Shown piece by piece: positions 53,997-63,675 of a stretch of DNA of 64,000 nt; the stretch's first letter is position 1; each line of letters opens with the position of its first letter. A program made the translations under genes and the position numbers. Source of the DNA: Spirosoma rhododendri (GTDB lineage: Bacteria; Bacteroidota; Bacteroidia; Cytophagales; Spirosomataceae). The notes beneath the pieces are model-generated. The model was not told the origin of the DNA, searched no databases, and worked only from the letters and a program-made list of their open reading frames with translations. The DNA lies in NCBI RefSeq assembly GCF_012849055.1, contig NZ_CP051678.1:62001-126000 (forward strand), written 5' to 3'.

Positions 53997-54404
53997 TCAG
54001 TTAAGACAATCAACGGGCTGGGACGCCAATAGGGCTGGTGCCGAGACAATCTCAACATCGGTGAAACTATGCAGGTAGGCTTCGATGAACGGCTTGTGGG
54101 CCGCACCAACGACTAACAGGGTCCGTCCCCCGGCGATCGGGGCCGTCGCTTCCCGGATGGCCATCGGTAAATTCTGAGCTTCCCAAGCCGCTACCCGCTG
54201 GCGGCCCACCCGGCCCATCTTGGTACTGCGTAGCATCGAGAACCATTGTGCGTCGGCATTCAGTGCCCCGAACTTGGCCGAGTTTTTCCACTTGAAAACA
54301 GGCTTCACCTGATCCGCCGATCGTAGCTTCATGGTATCCTCAGGCACCGCCGCAAAAGCCGCTGTACGATGGTTGAACAGCTCTTTTAACGCTGTAGTGG
54401 TCAC
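53997..54404 (-). pseudogene. C-terminal fragment of a second DUF5694 gene
   Basis: About 128 residues (LFNHRTAAFAAVPEDTMKLR to FIEAYLHSFTDVEIVSAPAL) match the last 130 of the 45107 gene at high identity, but the N-terminal two thirds are missing. The break at 54404 coincides with unrelated sequence upstream of the FecR gene, so a rearrangement ended there. A start from MTTTALKELF is fortuitous. Confidence 0.7.
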
Positions 54405-54619
54405 CTATTCAGAAAAACTATTCAACCGACGGGATGCTAGAACAACCCTTTTCCTCTGAAAAAAACTGTTCTTCCACAAAGTAGTATTTCATCGAATTGC
54501 CACTCGGCTTACCTATAGAATGTACGTCATTGATAAGTGTCTATGAATGAGTGCGTATCAAATTAAATTTAATTTTTTCTGAAAAAACTTTCATTAAGTG
54601 AGTATCCAGACAGCTCCTC

Positions 54620-55768
54620 TTGGATAATAGCACTGAAGAGTTTAATCATGATAAGATTGCAATGCAGTACAAGGATGCGCTTTATCAACAGCTTTTAGAA
54701 GATCAGCGATTTGTCCGGTGGGCTACTGGTGAGGCTCCGCAGGATGATGAGCATTGGAAAAACTGGGCCCGGGAAGACAGTAGTCGACTCGATACGATGG
54801 AACTGGCTCGCCAAACGCTGTTGGCAATTCAGGGTGGTCCGGTAGACCTCTCTCAGGCCGACATTGACTATCAGATTCAGCGGGCCTTGTACACCGCTAA
54901 ACAGCGCGAGATGCAGACTCGTATCCCGGTCGGGCGGGAGCATCGTCTGGCCCGCTTCAACTGGGTCGCGGCCGCTTCGTTGCTGTTCCTACTAGGTTTT
55001 GGCTGGTACGGGTATCTGAATCGGACCACGCTTACTAGGTCTTTGTCGGTGAAAAAAACGCAGCCTACAACTGACCCGCTATTGGTAAGCAACCGGCTTC
55101 AGTGTGTAGCCAATACAGACAGGCCGGCCCGGCATGTGCTGCTACCTGATGGCAGTTCGGTGGTTTTATACAAGAATAGTCAGGTCAGCTACGCGTTTGC
55201 GTTCAACGGCCCTAGGAGGGAGGTGTATCTGTCGGGCGAGGCTTTCTTTGAAGTGACCAAAGACCCCGCCAAGCCTTTCTTTGTGTACGCCGACGGATTA
55301 GTGACGAAAGTGCTGGGTACCAGCTTTACCGTGAAAGCGCACCAGCAGGCGGAGCAGGTAATCGTAGTAGTCAGAACGGGGAAAGTAGCCGTTTTTGCGC
55401 AGGCTGATCCAACGGCCGATGCGATCCGGACGAATCTCGAACTAACAGGGCTAGTGCTAACACCCAATCAGCAGGCGACGTTTGAACGAACCAACGCCCA
55501 TCTGAGCCGAACAGAGACGGACGCGCCCACTGGACAGCCATCCTTTGAGTTCCGGGCAACACCGGCAGCCGACGTCTTTGCGGCGCTGGAAAAAGCGTAT
55601 GGCGTAACCATCCGTTTCGACCGGGATGTCATGGCGCATTGTAGCCTGTCGGCTACGCTGGGCGACGAACCGCTACAGCAAAAATTGCAGTGGATCTGCA
55701 CCATCCTGGAAGCTACCTATCAGGTAAAAGACCAGCAAATCAGCATTACCGGCAAACCCTGTCAGTAA
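54620..55768 (+). CDS. FecR-family anti-sigma factor
   Basis: About 368-382 residues; starts TTG 54620 or ATG 54662. A cytoplasmic N-terminal part (about 1-110, FVRWATGEAPQDDEHWKNWA) is followed by one membrane segment (WVAAASLLFLLGFGWYGYL) and the periplasmic FecR domain (HVLLPDGSSVVLYKNSQVSY, VYLSGEAFFEVTKDPAKPFF, VLGTSFTVKA). A C-terminal DUF4974-like segment (FAALEKAYGVTIRFDRDVM) ends it. FecR passes a signal from the SusC plug to an ECF sigma factor. No sigma gene lies directly upstream as usual; the DUF5694 fragment stands there instead. Confidence 0.87.
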   Translation: MDNSTEEFNHDKIAMQYKDALYQQLLEDQRFVRWATGEAPQDDEHWKNWAREDSSRLDTMELARQTLLAIQGGPVDLSQADIDYQIQRALYTAKQREMQTRIPVGREHRLARFNWVAAASLLFLLGFGWYGYLNRTTLTRSLSVKKTQPTTDPLLVSNRLQCVANTDRPARHVLLPDGSSVVLYKNSQVSYAFAFNGPRREVYLSGEAFFEVTKDPAKPFFVYADGLVTKVLGTSFTVKAHQQAEQVIVVVRTGKVAVFAQADPTADAIRTNLELTGLVLTPNQQATFERTNAHLSRTETDAPTGQPSFEFRATPAADVFAALEKAYGVTIRFDRDVMAHCSLSATLGDEPLQQKLQWICTILEATYQVKDQQISITGKPCQ

Positions 55769-55806
55769 GCTCTGTTTCGTACGCCTAACTCAACAAATTC
55801 CGATCA

Positions 55807-58800
55807 ATGAAGCAATTCTCACCCTTACACAACGTGCTGCCAATCCTGATGCGCCTTAGTTTAATTCCGTTCGTCGTGATGATTATGTGTACCGGTTTCT
55901 CACTGGCCCGCGACGGATACGGGCAGGACGTACTTAACCGGCGCGTCACACTTCAGGTGACGAACCAAAAAGTAGAGACGGTACTTACGAAACTGGCCAA
56001 AGCGTCGGGCATCCGTTTTATGTACAGCCCGGAACTGATTCAGGCGGGACGAGCTACGTCGCTGAACGTGAAAGACGCCCGCCTGGCGATTGTACTGAAT
56101 GAATTGCTGACACCTTTGAAAATTGGGTATGAAGTAGCCGGCGATCAGATTTTGCTTAAACGCCTGCCTCTGTCTGGTCAGCAGCCGGTGATCGAAACCA
56201 CACTCCAGTTAGCCGTTGGTAAGAGTGCCGACATCACCGTGACGGGCCAGGTCATTGACAATACGGGCGGTACCGTGCCGGGGGCCACGGTGGCTCTGAA
56301 AGGCAGCGGCACGGTCGGTACGACGACCGATGCGAATGGGCAGTTTCGGCTCAACCTGCCCGAAACCGGCACCCATACGCTGGTCGTTTCGTCGATCGGG
56401 TACGTCACCCAGGAGGTAACCGTCAACAACCGCAAGCAGGTGGAAATTACCCTGGTGCCCGATGTAAAATCGCTCAGCGAAGTGGTGGTGGTGGGGTACG
56501 GCACCCAGCGTAAAGGCGACGTAACGGGCGCGCTGACGTCGATTTCGGCCGAGAATTTTAAGGATCAGCCGGTCACACGCCTGGATCAGGCGTTGCAGGG
56601 CCGGGCGGCTGGCGTGCAGGTGACCAGCTCGGCCGGAGCACCGGGTGGCGACGTGCGTATCCGCATCCGGGGATCAAATTCGATTAACAGTGACAACAGC
56701 CCACTGTACGTAGTCGACGGGTTTGTTGGGGCCGATTTCAACAACATCAACGCGCAGGATATTGCCTCGCTAGAGGTGTTGAAAGACGCGTCGGCAACGG
56801 CCATTTATGGTAGCCGGGGCGCCAATGGTGTAATTATTATTACGACGAAGGGGGGCAGTAAAAAGGGTATGCAGGTCAATTTCAACACCCGCATCTCGAC
56901 CTCCGAGGTACTAAAGAAAATTAATACGCTTAATGCCGGTGATTTTGCGCAGATCGTCAACGAGCGGCAGGCAGCAACGGGTGGTAACCCCATTTTTACC
57001 CCGGCACAGATCGCGGGCTACCAGCAGAACGGGGGTACCAACTGGCAGGATCAGATACTCCGCAAAGCGGGTGGTCAAGAGTATCAGCTTGGCGTGTCGG
57101 GCGGAAACGAGAAAACACAGTACTTAATTTCGACCAATTACTTGGGTCAGAACGGGATTATTAACAACTCGGATTACAAGCGCTACGCCATCCGGTCGAA
57201 CATTTCGTCGCAGGTGTCCGATAAGTTTTCGGTGCGGCTGAATTTTACGGGTACCCGTCGCGAGAACCATAATACCGGTGGGACAGCCGCCCGTTCGGGT
57301 GCGCTGGCGCAGGCGTTTGCGTGGGCACCTACCACGCCCGTTCGCGACGCCGATGGCAACTATACCTACCGCGACCCAGTGGGATCCATTTTTGAAAATC
57401 CGGTGGCGTTAACTACCGATGCCGACAATCGTACCAACAGCACAACGGCCAACCTGGTCGGGGGCGTACGCTACGAGTTTATCCCCGGACTGGCCCTGGA
57501 TGTGCAGTACGGTATCAACTACAACAATCAGCAGGGAAAATACTACTCCGGCCCGGTGATCGCCAACCGCCTGCCCCGCGCCAGCCGGACGTCGGGTGAG
57601 CAGATTACGCTGCAAAACACCAATACGCTGAGCTACAAACGGGTGTTTAACGCCATTCATCGGGTCGATGTAACCGGCGTTTTTGAAACCCAGCAACAAA
57701 CCGGCGAATCGTTTTACGCCAACGCGACCAACCTAACGTACCCGGCACAGTCGTACAACAATCTGGCCCTGGCCGAATCAAACCAGATTGGGTCGGGCTA
57801 CGGAAAATGGAGTCTGCTGTCGTACTTAGGCCGGGTCAACTACGCCCTGAAAGACCGCTACCTGGTATCGGCAACGGTGCGCCGGGACGGGTCGTCCAAA
57901 TTTCAGGGGAAAAACAAATACAGCGTGTTTCCCTCCATGGCGTTGGGCTGGAAAGTATCAGAAGAGCGGTTTATGCAGTCGCAGAAGCTGTTCAGCAACT
58001 TGAAGCTGCGGGCAAGCTGGGGGCTGACGGGCAATCAGGCCATCAACCCGTACGGTACGCTGTCGACCTATACCACGAATGTCGACGACGCGGCCGTTGC
58101 CTTTCGGTCGGGCTACTTCACCAACGGGATCACGAACGGCATCCTCCTCGGCAATCCGGGCAATCCCGATCTGAAATGGGAAACGACGGAACAGATCGAC
58201 GCCGGCGCCGACATGACATTGCTGAACGGCAACGTGACGCTCTCCATCGACTACTTTGTCAAGAATACCCGCGACCTGCTGCTCAGCCAACCTCTGCCGG
58301 ATTATGTCGGTGGAAACAGCATTCTGCGCAACGTAGGCCGGGTGCAAAACAAAGGCTGGGAGTTTTCGCTCGATGCGACGCCCATCGACCGCAACAACTT
58401 CAGCTGGAACACTTCCTTTAACGTGTCGTTGCTGCAGAACAGGGTAGTCAGCCTTAGTTCGAGCAGCGATACCATCTACGCGTCGAACGAGTTTGTCTTG
58501 ATTCCGGGACAGTCATTGACGTCGTTCTGGGGCCTGCGCTACCTAGGTACGTGGAAACCCGGCGAAGCCGATCAGGCTAATCGATACGGTGAAAAACCCG
58601 GCGACGCCCACTATCAGGACCTGAACGGGGATGGCGTTATCAACGGCGCCGATTACCAGGTGATCGGTAACGGACAACCGAAAACGTCGCTGGGTTGGAA
58701 CAACACGTTTACGTATAAACGCCTGTCGCTGAACGTCTTCTTTCAGGGCCTGTTCGGCTTTGACAAACTCAACTATACCTACGCCAATGGGATTGTAGGT

Positions 58801-59178
58801 AGTACAGACGCCCGGCAGCCGACGTTTGCCGATATCAAAAACCGCTACATCACCGGTGTTAATGAAACCTCCGACATTCCGGCTTTCAGCAACGTGAAGG
58901 AAAACTTTTACGTGCAGTCGACCCGGTTTCTGGAGAAAGGTGATTTTGTCCGCCTGAAAAACATCAGCCTGTCGTATAACCTGCCCAAATCAGCGTTGAA
59001 AAATCTCGGTACGGTCGGGGTGTTTGTCAGCGCGACCAATCTGCTGACGTTCACCAAATACAAAGGCATTGACCCTGAATCAACATCGAACGGGTCCGGC
59101 GACATTGGTCAGAACATCGACTACGGTTCGTATCCCAACGCAAAGACGTACACCGCTGGTTTGAGCCTCACCTTCTAA
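55807..59178 (+). CDS. SusC-like TonB-dependent receptor with STN domain
   Basis: An 1123-residue outer-membrane transporter. After the signal, a secretin-like STN domain (about 45-120: VTNQKVETVLTKLAKASGIR) marks it as a signalling receptor. A carboxypeptidase-like domain (TVTGQVIDNTGGTVPGATVA), the plug with the SusC hallmark VVVVGYGTQRKGDVTGALTS and VYVVDGF-type motif, and a barrel ending KTYTAGLSLTF follow. It imports glycan fragments across the outer membrane with the SusD lipoprotein; its STN domain should contact FecR. The gene follows FecR by 38 bases. Confidence 0.93.
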   Translation: MKQFSPLHNVLPILMRLSLIPFVVMIMCTGFSLARDGYGQDVLNRRVTLQVTNQKVETVLTKLAKASGIRFMYSPELIQAGRATSLNVKDARLAIVLNELLTPLKIGYEVAGDQILLKRLPLSGQQPVIETTLQLAVGKSADITVTGQVIDNTGGTVPGATVALKGSGTVGTTTDANGQFRLNLPETGTHTLVVSSIGYVTQEVTVNNRKQVEITLVPDVKSLSEVVVVGYGTQRKGDVTGALTSISAENFKDQPVTRLDQALQGRAAGVQVTSSAGAPGGDVRIRIRGSNSINSDNSPLYVVDGFVGADFNNINAQDIASLEVLKDASATAIYGSRGANGVIIITTKGGSKKGMQVNFNTRISTSEVLKKINTLNAGDFAQIVNERQAATGGNPIFTPAQIAGYQQNGGTNWQDQILRKAGGQEYQLGVSGGNEKTQYLISTNYLGQNGIINNSDYKRYAIRSNISSQVSDKFSVRLNFTGTRRENHNTGGTAARSGALAQAFAWAPTTPVRDADGNYTYRDPVGSIFENPVALTTDADNRTNSTTANLVGGVRYEFIPGLALDVQYGINYNNQQGKYYSGPVIANRLPRASRTSGEQITLQNTNTLSYKRVFNAIHRVDVTGVFETQQQTGESFYANATNLTYPAQSYNNLALAESNQIGSGYGKWSLLSYLGRVNYALKDRYLVSATVRRDGSSKFQGKNKYSVFPSMALGWKVSEERFMQSQKLFSNLKLRASWGLTGNQAINPYGTLSTYTTNVDDAAVAFRSGYFTNGITNGILLGNPGNPDLKWETTEQIDAGADMTLLNGNVTLSIDYFVKNTRDLLLSQPLPDYVGGNSILRNVGRVQNKGWEFSLDATPIDRNNFSWNTSFNVSLLQNRVVSLSSSSDTIYASNEFVLIPGQSLTSFWGLRYLGTWKPGEADQANRYGEKPGDAHYQDLNGDGVINGADYQVIGNGQPKTSLGWNNTFTYKRLSLNVFFQGLFGFDKLNYTYANGIVGSTDARQPTFADIKNRYITGVNETSDIPAFSNVKENFYVQSTRFLEKGDFVRLKNISLSYNLPKSALKNLGTVGVFVSATNLLTFTKYKGIDPESTSNGSGDIGQNIDYGSYPNAKTYTAGLSLTF

Positions 59179-59255
59179 TACCTTACTGGAAATCAAAAAT
59201 ACGCAGGGCCTGCTCAACGAGCGGAAGTTTGAGCCTCATCTTCTAATACCTTACT
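59159..59255 (+). repeat. Direct repeat of the SusC 3' end
   Basis: The 29 bases 59159-59187 (last codons, stop and beyond) recur at 59227-59255 with one difference. It looks like a small tandem duplication in the SusC-SusD gap. Confidence 0.75.
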
Positions 59256-59267
59256 CACAAAACTGTC

Positions 59268-60725
59268 ATGAAAAAACGAACCCTGCTTTGTCTGCTTCTT
59301 ACCCTGGCTGGCTGCACCAACTATCTTGACGAAGTGCCCCAGGGGCAGGTCGTTGGCACCAACGCCATTCAGGATGTAGCCGGCCTTGAAGCCGCGCTGA
59401 CCGGTACCTATAAGGGTATGCTGCGCACCTGGGCCCGGGGGTTTCTGACCTCTGCGCTGGAAGCCTACGTGATGGGAGCTGACGACGTTACCTCGCTCAG
59501 CGGTGGCAACAAAGCTGAATTCCGGCAGACCGATCAGTTCGACGTGGTATCGTCCAATTCGCGGCTGGCGCAGATCTGGAGCGGCTGTTACAAAACCATT
59601 CAGGGTGCCAACAATATCATCACGAATTACAAGACCGTTTCGGGCGATCAGACCACCATCAACGCCATCGTGGGTGAAGCGTATTTCCTGCGGGCGCTGG
59701 GCTATTACTGGCTGGTGCGGGGCTACGGCAACATTCCGCTGGTTACAAGCGCGGACTTTACCAACGATCTGCTGACTCTCCAGAAAAGTGCCCCCGCCGA
59801 CATCTACAAACTGATCGAGAGCGACTTACTGCAGGCCGAACAACTGGTGCCCAACACCAAACGCGATGCCGGTCGGCCCAATAAGGGGTCGGTGAAAGCG
59901 TTGCTGGCCGATGTGTACCTGACAGAAGGCGGCTGGCCCATCAAAGACGCGTCGAAGTATGCGCTGGCGGCAACCAAGGCCAAAGAAGTGATCGACAACA
60001 AGACCACGTATGGCTTTGACCTCGTACCCGATCTGGCGACGCTCTGGTCGGGTACGCCCGCGTCGGTGGGTACGTCGGAAGAAATTTTCTCGTTCCAGAC
60101 CTCGGTGAACTACGGCGGGTCGGCCAACGCGTTCTACGGCAGCTCGGCCACGCCCGGCGACGAAAACGGCTGGGACGATTTCTTCGCTGAAGTTGGTTTC
60201 TTCAACCGCTTTCCGGCTGGTAAGCGCAAGGATATTACGTTCTACACGGAGTTCACCAAGTCCGACGGTACCACGATTTCGTGGCAGAACAGCCAGTCGA
60301 AGCACCCCTATTACCGCAAATTTCGTCTGGCCGATAACACAAACTACCAGTCGTCGATGCCGGTGCACATGATCCGCTACGCCCACGTGCTGTTGGTATA
60401 CGCGGAAGCGCAGGCCCGGTCGGGTAACAGCGTCAGCACGGATGCCTACACGGCAGTAAATGCCGTGCGGAAACGGGCCGGGCTGGCTGATCTTACCGGT
60501 TTATCGGCCACTAATTTCGCTGCTGCCGTGGTGGACGAACGGGCCTGGGAGTTTGCCGGCGAATGGACCCGCTGGTTTGATTTACAGCGGCTGGAGCAGG
60601 TCGAAGCGGCCAACGCCCCCGACAAAAAAGGCGCGGATGATCTGAAACCGCTTAAGTCAATCACGAAAGCGAATTACTGGTATCCCGTTCCGATCGGTGA
60701 TGCAAACATCAACCCGAACCTGTAA
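59268..60725 (+). CDS. SusD/RagB-family nutrient-binding lipoprotein
   Basis: A 485-residue lipoprotein: signal with lipobox LLTLAGC (Cys16), then NYLDEVPQG, the usual start of mature SusD. TPR-type helices (AYFLRALGYYWLVRGYGNIP) and the late RYAHVLLVYAEAQARSG and YWYPVPIGDANINPN signature of RagB/SusD are present. It caps the SusC channel and binds the glycan. It lies 89 bases after SusC in the same operon. The glycan cannot be read from the sequence. Confidence 0.92.
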   Translation: MKKRTLLCLLLTLAGCTNYLDEVPQGQVVGTNAIQDVAGLEAALTGTYKGMLRTWARGFLTSALEAYVMGADDVTSLSGGNKAEFRQTDQFDVVSSNSRLAQIWSGCYKTIQGANNIITNYKTVSGDQTTINAIVGEAYFLRALGYYWLVRGYGNIPLVTSADFTNDLLTLQKSAPADIYKLIESDLLQAEQLVPNTKRDAGRPNKGSVKALLADVYLTEGGWPIKDASKYALAATKAKEVIDNKTTYGFDLVPDLATLWSGTPASVGTSEEIFSFQTSVNYGGSANAFYGSSATPGDENGWDDFFAEVGFFNRFPAGKRKDITFYTEFTKSDGTTISWQNSQSKHPYYRKFRLADNTNYQSSMPVHMIRYAHVLLVYAEAQARSGNSVSTDAYTAVNAVRKRAGLADLTGLSATNFAAAVVDERAWEFAGEWTRWFDLQRLEQVEAANAPDKKGADDLKPLKSITKANYWYPVPIGDANINPNL

Positions 60726-60798
60726 CCAGCAGGCGTGCCAGTCCTTGCCGGGTTAGGCGGTGTGATAGGCTGCATGTCTGTTCAGTCAGTAACGGTTC

Positions 60799-60830
60799 TA
60801 AACCGGCGGGCCTATACGTCCGCCGGTTTA
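60799..60830. terminator. Hairpin between SusD and the GH2 gene
   Basis: Eleven-base perfect arms (TAAACCGGCGG at 60799-60809 and complement at 60820-60830), 10-base loop. It could end transcription after SusD or only reduce expression of the glycosidase gene. Confidence 0.6.
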
Positions 60831-60877
60831 CTATTGCTGTAGCCATTGCCTGGTCTGCACAGCGAATTTGGTTTAGT

Positions 60878-63391
60878 ATGACGTATTTGATGAAACAGCT
60901 AGTACTGCTATTGGGGGTGATGGGTACGCTCACGGGCCGGGCGCAACAGGCTTCCCTGGTCTGGCCGTCAGCGGTCAATTCTACTGCCCGAACCCAGCTT
61001 TTTGATCAGGACTGGCGCTTTCTACGGGATAGTGTGCCGGGAGCGGAACAGCCTTCGTACCAAGATGATACCTGGCGACGGCTTACCCTGCCCCACGACT
61101 GGAGTATCGAGGACCTGCCCCCCCAACAGGCCGGCACCGTTGCGGGGCCGTTTGCCAGAAGCAGCGCTGGGGCTACCTCGACGGGGTACGCCGTGGGGGG
61201 AACCGGCTGGTATCGGAAGACCTTTACCTTACCGCCCGCCACAGGAGCCAAACGCGTTTCGGTTCGCTTCGATGGGGTATATCGCAACGCCGACGTCTGG
61301 CTGAACGGGCATCACCTGGGCTTTCACCCCTACGGCTACACGCCGTTTGTCTACGACCTGACGCCCTATCTGCGCCACCCTGGTCAGCCCAATAGCCTGG
61401 CGGTGCGGGTACGTAACGGGGGGCAGAACACGCGCTGGTATACCGGCTCGGGCATTTACCGGCACGTCTGGCTGACTATCGCCGAATCGATTCACGTGGC
61501 TCCCTGGGGCATTACCGTCACCACTCCGCAGGTGTCCGACAGCGCCGCGCAGGTGCAGGTTCGTACGGTAGTGGTGAACCAGGGCTCGATAGCCGCGCCA
61601 GTTACCGTTCAGGTATTGCTACAGACGGCGGACGGGCGAGTAGTGAACAGCACCCGAAAGACCGCGACTGTTGCCGCCGCAGGCCGGACCGACGTCACGC
61701 AGACCCTGACGCTGGCGCAACCCAAACGCTGGTCGGTCGAGACGCCGTACCGTTACCGGGCCGTCGTAACCATCCGGCAGGGCAGCCGAACCGTGGATAG
61801 CCTGTCGACACCGTTTGGTGTGCGTACGATTCATTTTAATGCACAAACCGGGTTTACCCTCAATGGCAAACGTGTATGGCTCAAAGGCGGCTGTGTTCAC
61901 CACGATAATGGGCCGCTCGGTGCAGTGGCGCTGGATCGGGCCGAGGAACGCAAGGTCGAGCTGCTGAAAGCCAACGGATTCAACGCCGTTCGTTCCAGCC
62001 ATAACCCACCGTCGCCCGCTTTCCTGGACGCCTGCGACCGGTTGGGGATGCTGGTGATTGACGAAGCCTTCGATATGTGGCAACGCCCCAAAAAACCGGA
62101 CGATTACCACCTTGATTTCGACGCCTGGTGGGAGCGCGACCTGACGGCCATGATCGAGCGCGATAGAAACCACCCGGCTGTTATCCTGTGGAGTGTGGGC
62201 AACGAAATCAGCGAGCGCGCTGACTCGTCCGGGCTGGCTATTACCCGAAAACTGGTCGATGCGGTACACCGGCTTGATCCGACCCGACCAACGACGGAAG
62301 CTATTTGCCGCTTCTGGGAATATCCGGGTACGCCCTGGGAAGCATCGGCCAAGGCGTTTGCTCTGCTGGATATTGGGGGTTACAATTACGAATGGAAGCA
62401 CTACGAATCCGATCATCGGCAGGCACCGAACCGCATTATGGTGGGTACCGAAACGTTCGCTAAAGAAGCCTATGAAAACTGGCAGCAGGTCGAAACGCAT
62501 CCGTACGTGATTGGGGATTTCGTCTGGACGGCCCTGGATTACATGGGCGAAACGGCCATCGGCCATTCGCTGCTGCAACCCCGAACGGATAAAGATAGTC
62601 TGGCGGCCGTGCTGCCCTGGCCCTGGTTCAACGCCTTCTGTGGCGATCTGGATCTGATTGGCACCAAGAAGCCGCAGTCCTACTACCGCGATGTTGTGTG
62701 GCGTAACAGCCCGGTCGAGATGGCGGTTCACGTCCCCATTCCCGATGGCATGAAAGAAACGGTTACCAGCTGGGGCTGGCCCGATGAGCGACAAAGTTGG
62801 ACCTGGTCCGGCCCGGATGGGTCCGGCCTGGACGGGTCCGGGTTTGGGGCCGCAGGTAAGCCACTTCAGGTACGGGTCTTTACCCGGAGCCAAAAGGTAC
62901 GTTTGCTATTGAACGGTAAGCACGTCGGGGAACAGAGCCTGCCCGACAGCAGCATCGTGGTGGTGTTTACCGTTCCCTATCAGCCGGGTACGCTGGAAGC
63001 CATCAGCCTGAACGATGGCCAGGAGACAGGCCGTGTATCGCTCACAACGGCATCGTCTCCTCACCGTATCCGGCTCACCGCCGACCGGCCGACGTTGCGG
63101 GCCGATCAACAGGATCTGTCATTTCTGACCGCTGAGGTAGTCGATGCGCAGGGGCGGGTTGTGCCCGACGCGGCCCTGCCGTTAACGTTTCAGGTGAGTG
63201 GAGCGGGTAGTCTGGCGGCCGTGGGCAGCGGCAATCCAACGGACATGGCCAGCTTCCAGCAGCCAACGCGGACGACGTACCGGGGCCGGTGTCTGGCTGT
63301 AATTCGCGCTACCGCTACCAAAGGCAGCATTACGGTAAGGGCGTCGGCGGCCGGACTGGTTCCGGCGGAGGTAACGCTCAGCACACAGTAG
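60878..63391 (+). CDS. Glycoside hydrolase family 2 enzyme (beta-galactosidase-like)
   Basis: An 837-residue exported enzyme; start ATG 60878 or 60890, the latter giving a better signal peptide (KQLVLLLGVMGTLTGRAQQ). Domains in order: sugar-binding jelly roll (WRRLTLPHDWSIED; YRKTFTLPP; DVWLNGHHLGFHPYGYTPF), Ig-like, catalytic TIM barrel with acid/base Glu443 in ILWSVGNEIS and nucleophile Glu525 in MVGTETFAKE, then DUF4982 and an Ig-like end. It should release galactose, glucuronate or a similar sugar from the glycan taken up by SusCD, in the periplasm or at the surface. Confidence 0.88.
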   Translation: MTYLMKQLVLLLGVMGTLTGRAQQASLVWPSAVNSTARTQLFDQDWRFLRDSVPGAEQPSYQDDTWRRLTLPHDWSIEDLPPQQAGTVAGPFARSSAGATSTGYAVGGTGWYRKTFTLPPATGAKRVSVRFDGVYRNADVWLNGHHLGFHPYGYTPFVYDLTPYLRHPGQPNSLAVRVRNGGQNTRWYTGSGIYRHVWLTIAESIHVAPWGITVTTPQVSDSAAQVQVRTVVVNQGSIAAPVTVQVLLQTADGRVVNSTRKTATVAAAGRTDVTQTLTLAQPKRWSVETPYRYRAVVTIRQGSRTVDSLSTPFGVRTIHFNAQTGFTLNGKRVWLKGGCVHHDNGPLGAVALDRAEERKVELLKANGFNAVRSSHNPPSPAFLDACDRLGMLVIDEAFDMWQRPKKPDDYHLDFDAWWERDLTAMIERDRNHPAVILWSVGNEISERADSSGLAITRKLVDAVHRLDPTRPTTEAICRFWEYPGTPWEASAKAFALLDIGGYNYEWKHYESDHRQAPNRIMVGTETFAKEAYENWQQVETHPYVIGDFVWTALDYMGETAIGHSLLQPRTDKDSLAAVLPWPWFNAFCGDLDLIGTKKPQSYYRDVVWRNSPVEMAVHVPIPDGMKETVTSWGWPDERQSWTWSGPDGSGLDGSGFGAAGKPLQVRVFTRSQKVRLLLNGKHVGEQSLPDSSIVVVFTVPYQPGTLEAISLNDGQETGRVSLTTASSPHRIRLTADRPTLRADQQDLSFLTAEVVDAQGRVVPDAALPLTFQVSGAGSLAAVGSGNPTDMASFQQPTRTTYRGRCLAVIRATATKGSITVRASAAGLVPAEVTLSTQ

Positions 63392-63675
63392 GTGAATCGA
63401 CTTTTAGGATTTTACAGCCTGCGCTTGCGTTGTTGCTTTGGCTAAGACATCAGGCTGTGAACCATACTAGGTTGCCGAAAAATGGAATCGCTTTCGGCAG
63501 CTTGGTAATACGTTGAGCGCCCGCCGATTTCTCGGCTTTCAAAAACGACGAAACACTAAGCACTTTCCTACAATGCAAACCTCAACGTTAGCGGATCGAG
63601 TCGTGACGCCTGTTTGGAGTACTCCAGCTACACGTTGCATAGAGTACGTTTGCTTTGGCTCAATTCAGTAGCAAT
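63392..63675. other. Gap before the sigma factor gene
   Basis: About 285 bases without a gene; it should contain the promoter of the sigma gene. No clear -7 element seen. Confidence 0.3.

Noticed and set aside
61619..62893. 424-residue minus-strand open frame
   Set aside because: Antisense shadow of the GH2 gene, whose catalytic motifs are intact on the other strand.
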